Positions 1 through 9,114 of a DNA stretch of 52,233 nucleotides are shown here, one piece after another (within the stretch, counting starts at the first letter, position 1; each line of letters begins with the position of its first letter). The position numbers and the translations under genes were made by a program. The notes under the pieces are model-generated. The model did not search any database, had not been told where the DNA came from, and saw only the letters and a list, made by a program, of their open reading frames with translations. The stretch is taken from NCBI GenBank assembly GCA_029239785.1, contig JARBUG010000014.1:1-52233 (forward strand), read 5' to 3'. The DNA comes from Symbiobacteriaceae bacterium. Lineage in GTDB: Bacteria > Bacillota > Sulfobacillia > Symbiobacteriales > Symbiobacteriaceae.

Positions 1-18
1 GATCAAACTCTCCGAAGA
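1..18 (-). rRNA. rrs: 16S rRNA gene, 5' end only (partial)
   Basis: The first bases are the reverse complement of GGAGAGTTTGATC, the conserved 5' end of bacterial 16S rRNA. By alignment to the E. coli start, nucleotide 1 of the rRNA falls near position 18. The gene runs leftward out of the window, so an rrn operon begins here. The assignment rests on this short but very conserved sequence and on the rrn-like leader and promoter upstream. Confidence 0.9.
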
Positions 19-135
19 AAAGTTTGCGGCTCTAATTTGAGTCGTACGTTCGCTTAGCTTTTCGCTTTGCTACACTGTCTAGTTTTCAAGGTTCCAGGTT
101 TGCTGCAACCGCCACTCAGCGGCGACAGCTTGATC

Positions 136-165
136 ACTTTATCACACTGATTCGCTGCCTGTCAA
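136..165 (-). promoter_or_regulatory. rrn promoter and leader
   Basis: On the minus strand TTGACA (160-165) and TAAAGT (136-141) are separated by 18 bp, with a TG extension just before the -10. Transcription would start near 129, giving a leader of about 110 nt before the 16S start at about 18. The leader contains CCTTGAAAACTAGACAG, a motif like those found upstream of 16S genes in many Firmicutes. Positions 19-273 contain no gene; the rest of this stretch separates tatD from the promoter. Confidence 0.75.
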
Positions 166-273
166 GCAACCAACTGATGGTTACTTCGCCACCCGGCGGA
201 CCTGCGTTCAAAGCCAGGTAAGCAGCTTGGTCATGGTACCAAAACCTATGCAGAACGTCAACACACTAGAACT

Positions 274-1047
274 TCACTCGATTCCCAGCACCCGATTCGC
301 GTTGTCAAAGGTCGCCTGCGCCACTTCTTCAAATGAAATTCCCCGGAGCTGCGCCACGAACTCGGCCACAAACTTCACATAGCCCGGCTCATTCCGCTTG
401 CCTCGGAACGGCATGGGTGACAGATACGGATCATCCGTCTCCAACACCAGGCGGTCCAGCGGCATCCGTCGTACGACATCTTGCCCGACCGGGTTGTTCT
501 TGTATGTCACCGTGCCGCCCACCCCAAGGCAAAAGCCAAGGGCCAGGCATCGCTCAGCAATCGTCCAGTCACCGGCGAAACAGTGCATAATGCCTCCAAC
601 TTCGTCGGCCCGCTCCTCCTCCAGGATTCGCACCACATCATCATGCGCATCCCGGTCGTGAATAGAGAGCGGCAACTTAGTTTCCCGCGCCAGACGAATT
701 TGCTGACGGAAAACGTCGCGCTGCACATCAAATGGAGCCTCGTCTTTCCAGTAGTAGTCCAGCCCGACCTCACCGATGGCCCGCACTTTGGGGTTCAGCG
801 CAGCCCGACGCAGCGCCGACGCCACCTCGTCGTTCCACTGAAGCGCATCGGTCGGATGAATTCCGACCGCCGCCCAGACCCAATCATGCCGCTCGGCAAA
901 CGCCACCGACACATCGATGGCTTCGCGGTTGAAACCGATCACCATCATACGTGAAACGCCCATCTCACGGGCACGGGCGACTACTTCATCACGATCGCTC
1001 TCGAACTTCCGATTTGTGTCGACATGCGAGTGCGTATTGAACAACAC
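274..1047 (-). CDS. tatD: TatD family metal-dependent hydrolase/DNase
   Basis: This 257-aa protein has full TatD length. It is a TIM-barrel metal-dependent hydrolase of the amidohydrolase superfamily, a cytoplasmic family linked to 3'-5' exonuclease activity and DNA repair. Metal-site residues are visible: H6 and H8 (THSHVD), E93 (GEVGLDYY), H130 (SIHDRDAH), H155 (MHCFAG) and D205 (ETDDPYLSP). Asn4 stands where many members have Asp (DTHAH), a conservative change. The GTG start at 1047 follows GGAGGG at 8 nt. It lies just downstream of metG, as yabD follows metS in B. subtilis, but a hairpin between them suggests read-through or independent transcription. Confidence 0.93.
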   Translation of the reverse strand: MLFNTHSHVDTNRKFESDRDEVVARAREMGVSRMMVIGFNREAIDVSVAFAERHDWVWAAVGIHPTDALQWNDEVASALRRAALNPKVRAIGEVGLDYYWKDEAPFDVQRDVFRQQIRLARETKLPLSIHDRDAHDDVVRILEEERADEVGGIMHCFAGDWTIAERCLALGFCLGVGGTVTYKNNPVGQDVVRRMPLDRLVLETDDPYLSPMPFRGKRNEPGYVKFVAEFVAQLRGISFEEVAQATFDNANRVLGIE

Positions 1048-1063
1048 GAGTTACACCCTCCAT

Positions 1064-1100
1064 AAGAAAGCCCCCGGGCGCCCAGGAAGACGCCCGGGGA
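1064..1100 (-). terminator. Terminator between metG and tatD
   Basis: Minus-strand CCCCGGGCG pairs with CGCCCGGGG across a short loop and is followed by GCTTTCTT. The U-tract is imperfect, so termination may be partial and tatD may receive read-through. Confidence 0.65.
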
Positions 1101-1117
1101 CCTGCAACCAGCAACCG

Positions 1118-3088
<1,971 letters not shown>

Positions 3089-3113
3089 CGTGCTTCCTCC
3101 CTCCGGTTTCTCC

Positions 3114-3406
3114 AAAACAAAAACACCTCGCCCCAAGCAGGGACGAGGTGTTGTCCTCGTGGTACCACCCTAGTTCACCCGACCCTCACGGGCCGAGTCT
3201 TAATGAGTACAGGCGTTGTGCCGATACCCCGGTCCTGTAACGGGCACCGCCCGGCGCAACCTACGCAGTTCCTGCATGTACGCAGAAACCTTCAGCCCGC
3301 AGCTAGGGAGCCATGTTCCGACCATTTTGTCCACCGCCGGCTTTCACCGATCCCGGCTCTCTGCTGGTGGCCTCAGGTCGTACTCTTCTCCGTCATCGCC
3401 TGTAAT
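3114..3406 (-). promoter_or_regulatory. T-box riboswitch (methionine specifier) controlling metG
   Basis: The roughly 290-nt leader of metG contains the T-box core AGGGTGGTACCACG (minus strand, 3158-3171). After it comes an intrinsic terminator, CACCTCG / CGAGGTG (3124-3150) with a TTTTTGTTTT tract (3114-3123). Near the 5' end are AGAG (about 3357-3360) and GGTGAAAGCCGG Stem-I-type elements. The probable specifier is ATG at 3312-3314 in the context GGAACATGGCTCC, which matches methionine and the downstream gene. Uncharged tRNA-Met would pair with ATG and with the T-box bulge, favouring the antiterminator. This accounts for all of the 350-bp gap between herA and metG. Confidence 0.95.
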
Positions 3407-3412
3407 AGTACT

Positions 3413-3442
3413 AGTATACCCACCCTGGAAATTTGCTGTCAA
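3413..3442 (-). promoter_or_regulatory. metG promoter
   Basis: TTGACA (3437-3442) and TATACT (3413-3418) lie on the minus strand with an 18-bp spacer. The -35 box contains the TGA stop codon of the upstream herA-like gene, so the two units are packed without a gap. Transcription starting near 3406 fits the T-box leader. Confidence 0.8.
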
Positions 3443-5295
3443 GTTTTGAGCCGGTAGTCCGACATGCCCAGGAAGGTCTGCTTCTCTACCAGCCCGGCCT
3501 CAGCCAGGGCATCGAGCCGGTTCCGCAGGGCATCGACCGTAAAGGAGTGCCCGGCCTTGGCAAGATCACGCGTCACGTCGATCAATTGTGCGTCGTTCAC
3601 CTTCCCATACTTGACCAGCACCGGACCGACCACTTCGAGGAACTGGTCCGCCTCTGACTCGACCTGCTCGCCCAGTTCGTCAAACGGGTTCTCCGTATGG
3701 GGCGTCGTCGTTTTTGCCATGCGAATGCGAACGGGCACCGTCCGCCCAAAGATCGCACTGGAGACGAAGGAGTCGCCGGAGCGGAGGAACGGCAGACGGC
3801 GGGCCTCCTCCTGCGTCAGGTCGGTCTCCTCCTTGATGGTGGCGATGTCCGAGGCGCGAACAGTCCGGAAGACGCATTTGGTGTTGAGCTGCGCGGTGAT
3901 CGTCTCGTCAAGCAGCGTGGGCCGCTGTGTGGCGAGAATGAGGAAAGCCCCGTACTTCCGGCCTTCCTGGGCAATCTCCTTAATAATCGACTTGGCCGGC
4001 GCATCGAAAGCCTTGGGGGCAAAGTTGTGCGCCTCGTCCGTCACGACGACGATGGGCGGGAAATAGGGCGCCGTCTCACGGCGGAACTGGGCGTCCTTGT
4101 ACTCCCGGCGCTGCCGATACAGCGTGCCGATGACGTAGGACGCAAAGACGTTCAGCATCCAGATGGGTCCCTGCACCACAGCCAGCTGACCGTTGCGAAG
4201 GGCCGTCTCGATGGGTTTGATGTCGTTGGTGAAGAGTCCGGCCCGGAAGAGCCGGTTCAGCCGCCACTGGATGCCCTTCACGCTGGAGAGGGGAATGCCC
4301 TTCGCCTCGTTGAGCACCCGGACCTGGTCGGCGCCGACCTCCCGCTCCGAGCCGCTGCCGCCAGGGTCGCGCATGCGCCCTTGGGAGCCTTTCTCGCCGG
4401 CCTCCAGAGCGGCAATGAGCGTATCGACGCGGGTTGAAAAGCTTACATACGAGTCGTTGGACTTATGGAGCGCCTCGACTGCGTTGGTCATGCCTTCGCT
4501 GAGGCCGCTGGCCGCTTCAAGCAGGCGGCAGAGGTCGCGGGTGGTCAGGTGTGCAAAGTTGACGCCGACCTCCTGGCCGACCTGGAACGCCTTGAAGCGC
4601 TCCTCGAACTTGACGTCGCGGTACCCCGGCGGGCAGCCGGCCGGCGTTTCGGTGAAGGTAAGTTCGAAGTGCGGGTCGAGCACCAGGGTCGGAATGCGGA
4701 GCTTCATCAACTCCTCCAGGAAGACCCGGAGGCCAAATGACTTGCCTGACCCTGACCCGCCGAAGATGCCGACATGCGGATACTGCTGCATGGCCCGGGG
4801 GTCGAAGACAAACGGCACGCCGTTCTGGTCTTTGACCTGCCCGTCTTCGAGGAGGCGGGCCCGGTTATGGAGCTGAGGTGGCATGCCGGGCGCCAGGTTA
4901 TCTGTGGCGTGAATGACGCCCAGGATCATGGCCTTGTCGGGGTTGCCTTTGACCAGGTACCCTGCGACTTCGTCAAAGCTCGGCAGTCGGACAGCCGTGC
5001 CCGGCTTGACCGGGGTTTGGACCCGTTCCAGCAGCCGCACTTTGGCGACATGCACCTCGTGCTGGGAGATGTCGTATCCGCTGGACGCCCGGAGGTCCCG
5101 GAAAATCTCCGGTCCCACGATTCCCTTGTCCAGGTTAAAGTCGAGAAACCGGTTAAAGGACTGGGTCTCAACAACTTCGCCTTTGGGCGACCCAAGGGCC
5201 GGGTCCTCGATGACCAGGTATTCGTTGATACGGAATGGCCGCGCCGCATCAATGACGATGACCTCTTGCTCGTTGGTCAAACCGACAACCTGCAC
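3439..5295 (-). CDS. herA: HerA-like DNA-translocating ATPase (DUF87)
   Basis: This 618-aa protein has the HerA/FtsK-superfamily layout. An N-terminal HAS-barrel-like region (about 1-150) precedes the motor domain with Walker A GGSGSGKS (179-186), Walker B IVVVTDE (415-421) and the sensor motif ATQRP (455-459). A winged-helix-like C-terminus follows (about 545-618). In archaea, hexameric HerA translocates on DNA and drives the NurA nuclease during end resection; related bacterial pairs are known. The GTG start at 5295 follows GGAAGGGG and lies 14 bp after nurA, so the two genes form one unit. The pair sits between abrB and metG, which are neighbours in B. subtilis. A role in DNA repair is inferred; defence cannot be excluded. 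Confidence 0.9.
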   Translation of the reverse strand: MQVVGLTNEQEVIVIDAARPFRINEYLVIEDPALGSPKGEVVETQSFNRFLDFNLDKGIVGPEIFRDLRASSGYDISQHEVHVAKVRLLERVQTPVKPGTAVRLPSFDEVAGYLVKGNPDKAMILGVIHATDNLAPGMPPQLHNRARLLEDGQVKDQNGVPFVFDPRAMQQYPHVGIFGGSGSGKSFGLRVFLEELMKLRIPTLVLDPHFELTFTETPAGCPPGYRDVKFEERFKAFQVGQEVGVNFAHLTTRDLCRLLEAASGLSEGMTNAVEALHKSNDSYVSFSTRVDTLIAALEAGEKGSQGRMRDPGGSGSEREVGADQVRVLNEAKGIPLSSVKGIQWRLNRLFRAGLFTNDIKPIETALRNGQLAVVQGPIWMLNVFASYVIGTLYRQRREYKDAQFRRETAPYFPPIVVVTDEAHNFAPKAFDAPAKSIIKEIAQEGRKYGAFLILATQRPTLLDETITAQLNTKCVFRTVRASDIATIKEETDLTQEEARRLPFLRSGDSFVSSAIFGRTVPVRIRMAKTTTPHTENPFDELGEQVESEADQFLEVVGPVLVKYGKVNDAQLIDVTRDLAKAGHSFTVDALRNRLDALAEAGLVEKQTFLGMSDYRLKT

Positions 5296-5309
5296 GGGAT
5301 TACCCCTTC

Positions 5310-6305
5310 CTAAAAGAACCTTGCGTCGCGCTTGGAGCGGAATACCCGCCGGACCTGCGGGTCCAGCAACTCCGTGTACGCCTCTAATTCCACGTCGGTC
5401 AGACGCACTTCACGGTCAACCAGGTCAAGCCAGATCGGAATGCCACGGCCATCCGCCGGCGAAAGTGTAAAGAGGTAGTCAATCAACGCCCCCGACAAAT
5501 CCAGTTGAGACTGGAGCATGTCCACACCTACAACGGCGGGGTCCAGCGAGGAGCGCATGAACCAGGTGCAAATAGGCACCGCCTTCTTCTTCTCCGCCTC
5601 AGAGGCGCCGGGGCGGGGCAGCCCTTTGGCAGGGGTGCGAATCTCCAGCACCTCACCATACTCGAGCAGATCCCACAGTAACTCCCGGTCGTATCGCTGG
5701 CGCCACTCGGGCGGGGCCAGATCGCCGAGCACTGCACCCACTACCTTGGACTCGATATTCTCGATACACCCAAGTAGGGCAATTCTACTTCTTGTAACTT
5801 TCTCACACAAAATGAAGAAGGAGTCCTTGGCACGCATGTCGAATCTTACCAGCGGACCATCCATCAGGATGACCTTTGGCTGGAGCCGGTCGACGGCCTC
5901 AATCGCGGCCTGAACCTCCAGTTCGGCCAACATCCGTTGCCGCACGTCGTTGTCGTTGCGAATGGCCGTCTCCTGATCGTCCTCGTCTTCCGGCGGAATC
6001 GGGCAGTGCAGCGTCTTGACCGCAACCGCATCGCCCCGGGAGGGCTTGGCCAGTGCCCTCAGCAGGTCCACATAGTACGGAAATTGGCCGCCAAACGTGT
6101 TGATGGAGCCGTCAACACCAACTAGCACCCCCCCGCCCAGCACGTTCTCCAACTCCTGGCCAGTGAGGCGCCGGAGGGAACGAAAGCGGCCCGCCTGTTG
6201 CATGGTGTTGCGCCGCTGCACCTTATCGCCCAGAACAGCATCGGAAATCAGGTTCCGAACTCTCCCATTCAGGGCCTGCAGTTGGTTCACCCAGTCATCT
6301 GCCAT
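5310..6305 (-). CDS. nurA: NurA-type nuclease, partner of HerA
   Basis: This 331-aa protein is recognised as NurA by VGVDGS (D65) near the N-terminus and ILMDGPL (D149), which carry metal-binding acidic residues of the RNase H-like NurA fold. Position next to the HerA ATPase supports the call. The family has 5'-3' exonuclease and endonuclease activity and works as a dimer on a HerA hexamer. The ATG at 6305 follows GGTGGGGGA. It is the first gene of the two-gene unit and is divergent from abrB. It looks intact. The remaining catalytic residues could not be placed with certainty by eye. Confidence 0.85.
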   Translation of the reverse strand: MADDWVNQLQALNGRVRNLISDAVLGDKVQRRNTMQQAGRFRSLRRLTGQELENVLGGGVLVGVDGSINTFGGQFPYYVDLLRALAKPSRGDAVAVKTLHCPIPPEDEDDQETAIRNDNDVRQRMLAELEVQAAIEAVDRLQPKVILMDGPLVRFDMRAKDSFFILCEKVTRSRIALLGCIENIESKVVGAVLGDLAPPEWRQRYDRELLWDLLEYGEVLEIRTPAKGLPRPGASEAEKKKAVPICTWFMRSSLDPAVVGVDMLQSQLDLSGALIDYLFTLSPADGRGIPIWLDLVDREVRLTDVELEAYTELLDPQVRRVFRSKRDARFF

Positions 6306-6375
6306 GGAATGTATCCCCCACCTTTGGGTTGAATGCCCAAATTCGGGCTTGACTTAGCCCCAATATCCAGTTACT

Positions 6376-6404
6376 GTTATCTCAAGGGAAAAACATGCTT
6401 TCAA
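6376..6404 (-). promoter_or_regulatory. Probable nurA-herA promoter
   Basis: TTGAAA (6399-6404) and GATAAC (6376-6381) with a 17-bp spacer on the minus strand, about 70 bp upstream of the nurA start. The match to a sigma-A consensus is moderate. Confidence 0.5.
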
Positions 6405-6450
6405 CTATGCGGGCCGCTAATCATATCGAAGATAATGATAGGTCTGTGTG

Positions 6451-6479
6451 TTGACTATTTCTGGCATAAATGTTATCAT
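6451..6479 (+). promoter_or_regulatory. abrB promoter
   Basis: TTGACT (6451-6456) and TATCAT (6474-6479) with a 17-bp spacer. The region is AT-rich compared with its surroundings. A start near 6486 would leave a leader of about 37 nt before the abrB ATG. Confidence 0.75.
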
Positions 6480-6522
6480 GATCCTGGAAGCGCTATCCTT
6501 TAGAGGAGGGGAATGACTCCGT

Positions 6523-6783
6523 ATGATGAAGTCTACTGGTATCGTCCGTAAGGTTGACGAACTCGGCCGCGTCGTGATCCCCATCGAGCTCCGTCGCACG
6601 CTCAGCATCGAGGAGAAGGACTCGCTCGAGATTTACGTTGATGGCGATAAGATCATCCTGCGTAAGTACGAGCCGGCTTGCGTCTTCTGCGGCAACGCCG
6701 CCAACGTGGAGAACTTCAAGGGCAAGAACGTTTGCCAGTCCTGCCTCGCTTCTATGGCTGGTCGGGTATCGCAGGTCGGCTAA
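6523..6783 (+). CDS. abrB: AbrB-family transition-state regulator
   Basis: This 86-aa protein has the SpoVT/AbrB swapped-hairpin DNA-binding domain (about 1-50, containing VRKVDELGRVVIPIELRR). The C-terminal half has paired cysteines C53-x2-C56 and C71-x2-C74, a pattern I associate with clostridial AbrB homologues and unlike the B. subtilis C-terminus; it may bind zinc. The family represses stationary-phase genes through AT-rich DNA. The ATG at 6523 follows GAGGAGGGG; the next codon is also ATG and could be the real start. The gene is oriented opposite to rsmI and metG, as in B. subtilis, and has its own promoter and terminator. Confidence 0.93.
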   Translation: MMKSTGIVRKVDELGRVVIPIELRRTLSIEEKDSLEIYVDGDKIILRKYEPACVFCGNAANVENFKGKNVCQSCLASMAGRVSQVG

Positions 6784-6804
6784 ACCCTTCCGCTATAACA
6801 GCAC

Positions 6805-6840
6805 AAAAAGCACTCCCCTTACTGTTGGGAGTGCTTTTTC
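6805..6840 (+). terminator. abrB terminator, probably bidirectional
   Basis: A perfect 13-bp stem, AAAAAGCACTCCC (6805-6817) with GGGAGTGCTTTTT (6827-6839), is followed by more T residues. The A-tract on the left arm makes it usable also for transcripts arriving from the lipoprotein gene on the minus strand. Confidence 0.9.
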
Positions 6841-6866
6841 TTTCTCTGCAGGCGAAATACCTGCCC

Positions 6867-6930
6867 CTAGCCTCTCCCGGCATGGGCCGGTCGAGATTTG
6901 GCCCACGCCTGACGAATTGAGGGTGCCTAG
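6867..6930 (-). repeat. Dispersed single copy of the 72-bp CTAG-bounded repeat (shortened)
   Basis: Read on the minus strand, this segment starts CTAGGCACCCTCAAT, continues CGTCAGGCGTGGGCC and GACCGGCCCATGCCG, and ends in CTAG. It matches the tandem repeat units at 14,154-14,373 but lacks the GGGTGCCGTAAC part of the first hairpin. The copy is bounded by CTAG at 6867-6870 and 6927-6930. The TAG stop codon of the lipoprotein gene lies inside the latter CTAG. Confidence 0.85.
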
Positions 6931-7469
6931 CGGGACCGGATGGTAATGGCAACCTGATCGTCGATTTTGGCGCCAGGGCCGAGTTCGCCTGCCTCGCCAA
7001 GAACAATGCGGTGCGGGCCGGGCCCGACATTTGCCGGAATGGGCAAGAGAAACAGGTTCGCCTCGGCCAGCCGCCGGACGTGGGCAAGATTTGTTTCGTC
7101 GCCCTGTGCGCGCAGGGCAACACCTGCGAGCGTGAGCAGCCGAGTGGGGTAGTTCCGCACGTACACAGCGACCCATTCACCGGGGTACACCTGGTGCGGC
7201 AGGACGACGAGGTTATTGCTGGTCACAACCTCGGCCATACCTCCGCCCCCGGTCCCCGACCGGGCAAGTTCACCGGTCAGGTCGCCGACCTGCTGCCGGA
7301 GCTGGTCCCGCTCTGCTTCAGTAAGGCTTAACTGCCCCTGCAGGTGCGCATTTTCGGCCTCCAGGGTGGAAACCCGGGCGCGGAGTTGGGGCAGTTCCTG
7401 CCCGGCGGTACCGGCCCGGCAGCCGGAGAGCAGGGCGGAGATTAGCAGGAGCGGCAGCCAGTTTCTCAA
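6927..7469 (-). CDS. Predicted lipoprotein with coiled coil
   Basis: This 180-aa protein is not assigned to a named family. The N-terminus is a lipoprotein signal: a short basic start, a hydrophobic stretch and the lipobox LLSGC with C17 as the likely acylated residue. Residues about 25-70 form a coiled coil rich in Leu, Glu and Gln. A beta-rich domain follows (about 85-180, with VYPGEWVAVYVRNYP). It begins at TTG directly after the rsmI stop, behind AAGGAGGA, and is therefore translationally linked to rsmI. It is probably anchored on the outer face of the membrane. Its stop codon TAG is supplied by the edge of a CTAG-bounded repeat. Confidence 0.8.
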   Translation of the reverse strand: MRNWLPLLLISALLSGCRAGTAGQELPQLRARVSTLEAENAHLQGQLSLTEAERDQLRQQVGDLTGELARSGTGGGGMAEVVTSNNLVVLPHQVYPGEWVAVYVRNYPTRLLTLAGVALRAQGDETNLAHVRRLAEANLFLLPIPANVGPGPHRIVLGEAGELGPGAKIDDQVAITIRSR

Positions 7470-8315
7470 CTACTCGTCCTCCTTCAACTCCAGCAGGGCC
7501 TGGTAGACGTCGCGCTTGGTCAGCCCGAACCTGGTCGCCACCTCTTTCATGGCGGCCTTGCGGTCCATGCCGCCGGCCTCCAGCGCTGCGACAGCGGCGG
7601 CGAGGCTGGTCGGGGTGGCCTCTTCGGGCGGCGCCTGCTCGGCAGCAGGTGCGCCACTGATGACAAGCACAAACTCACCCCGCGGCGCCTTCTGCTCAAA
7701 GTGGGCCAGCAGTTCGGCCGGTGTGCCCCGCACGACTTCCTCGTGGAGCTTGGTCAGTTCGCGGGCGGCGGCCATAGGGCGGTCGCCGAGCGCGTCGCGC
7801 AGGTCCTCCAGGGTTTCGATGACCCGGTGGGGGGCTTCGTAGAGAATCCAGGTGCGGAGCTCCTGTTTCAGCCGCTCCAGGGCCGCCCGGCGCTCCTTGC
7901 CCTTGACCGGCAGGAAGCCTTCGAACGCAAAGCGCTCGGTAGAGAGGCCCGACACCACCAGCGCCGTGGTGAAGGCGGTCGGTCCCGGTATGGGGACCAC
8001 CGGCACACCGGCCGCGACCGCCAGGCGAACCAGATCTTCGCCCGGGTCGCTGATGGCGGGCATGCCCGCATCGGTCACAAGCGCCACGTCATCACCGGCC
8101 TGCAGGCGCTCGATGAGGTGCGGGCCAGCCGTACGCTGGTTGTGCTCGTGGTAACTGACGGCGGGCGTAGGAATCTCGAAATGGTTCAGGAGCTTCCGGG
8201 TCTGCCGGGTATCCTCGGCGGCGATGACCGCGACTTCGCGCAGAATGCGGAGGGCGCGGTGCGTGATGTCCTCAAGATTCCCGATCGGCGTCCCAACGAT
8301 ATACAGGGTACCCAT
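7470..8315 (-). CDS. rsmI: 16S rRNA (cytidine1402-2'-O)-methyltransferase
   Basis: The enzyme 2'-O-methylates C1402 of 16S rRNA using SAM. The protein is 281 aa from the ATG at 8315, which lies 6 nt after GGAGGAG; the longer frame to 8420 has no support. It has the tetrapyrrole-methylase fold, with GTPIGNL (8-14), AEDTRQTRKLL, TDAGMPAISDPG and GPTAFTTALVVSGL. The C-terminal extension after about 220 is typical of the family. It corresponds to yabC, downstream of yabB (trmN6), with a 46-bp gap. The lipoprotein gene follows without spacing. Confidence 0.95.
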   Translation of the reverse strand: MGTLYIVGTPIGNLEDITHRALRILREVAVIAAEDTRQTRKLLNHFEIPTPAVSYHEHNQRTAGPHLIERLQAGDDVALVTDAGMPAISDPGEDLVRLAVAAGVPVVPIPGPTAFTTALVVSGLSTERFAFEGFLPVKGKERRAALERLKQELRTWILYEAPHRVIETLEDLRDALGDRPMAAARELTKLHEEVVRGTPAELLAHFEQKAPRGEFVLVISGAPAAEQAPPEEATPTSLAAAVAALEAGGMDRKAAMKEVATRFGLTKRDVYQALLELKEDE

Positions 8316-8361
8316 GGCGGTCTCCTCCACTGGTAGCAAGTCTTCCCCGGCTTGGGGCGGG

Positions 8362-9099
8362 TTACGCGTACGCGTTGTAGAGCGCCAGAAGCTCGGCGGA
8401 GTAGGTCTGTCCCGCGGCATAGACCGTCAGCGGCGGCTCAACTTTGAGCCCCGGCCCGCCGCCCTTGACCGCTTCGAGCAGCAGCAGGTTGGCCGGGCGC
8501 CCCGCCCGGGGGTGGATCAGCCGCAGCCGCTTGGGCTCAAGCTTCACGGCCCGGAGTTGTACGAGCAGGTCTACCAGGCGCTCTGCCAGAAAGACGACGG
8601 CGACCCGGCCGCCATACTTGACCGCCACCGAGGCGGCGCTCAGGGCGGCGCCCAAGTCGCCGGCCAGTTCGTGGCGGGCTGTTGCGCGGCCCGCGGCGGG
8701 ACTGACTGCCCCGGTCCCGGGCTCGCGGTAAGGCGGGTTGAGGGTAACCACATCAAACTTCCCGTGCCCGTATAACTCCCGCACATGGCGGTAGTCGCCA
8801 CAGTCGATCCGAATGCGGTCCTCCAGGCCGTTCAGCGCCACACTCCGGGCAGCCATGTCAGCCGTGTCGGGCTGAATCTCGAGCCCGGTTATGACCGCAG
8901 TGGGATGTAAGGCCGAAAGCAGGAGCGGAATGATGCCGCAGCCCGTGCCGAGGTCCAGCACGCGGCTGTCCTTGCGCACGGTGACAAAGTGGGCCAGCAG
9001 CACCGGGTCCATGCCAAAAGGAAAGCGCTCCGGATGCTGGATGATCCGAAGGCCACCTCGGCCCAAGTCATCCACGCGTTCTCCGAAGCGCACTTCCAT
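8362..9099 (-). CDS. tRNA1(Val) (adenine37-N6)-methyltransferase-like protein
   Basis: This 245-aa class I SAM-dependent methyltransferase belongs to the TrmN6/YabB group. It has motif I LDLGTGCGIIPLL (48-60), the acidic residue after strand 2 (GLEIQ, about 72-76) and the N6-adenine catalytic motif NPPY (121-124). The N-terminal FPFGMDPVLLAHF is characteristic of YfiC/YabB proteins, which methylate A37 of tRNA-Val or a related site. The ATG at 9099 follows GGAGG. Position between ricT and rsmI matches yabB in B. subtilis; the yabA replication regulator normally between yaaT and yabB is absent. Confidence 0.9.
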   Translation of the reverse strand: MEVRFGERVDDLGRGGLRIIQHPERFPFGMDPVLLAHFVTVRKDSRVLDLGTGCGIIPLLLSALHPTAVITGLEIQPDTADMAARSVALNGLEDRIRIDCGDYRHVRELYGHGKFDVVTLNPPYREPGTGAVSPAAGRATARHELAGDLGAALSAASVAVKYGGRVAVVFLAERLVDLLVQLRAVKLEPKRLRLIHPRAGRPANLLLLEAVKGGGPGLKVEPPLTVYAAGQTYSAELLALYNAYA

Positions 9100-9114
9100 G
9101 TTCCATATCCTCCG

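Noticed and set aside
3439-6305. HerA-NurA as part of a mobile defence island
   Set aside because: No integrase, toxin, methyltransferase or composition change is seen nearby; the pair sits in a conserved housekeeping block, so repair is the simpler reading.
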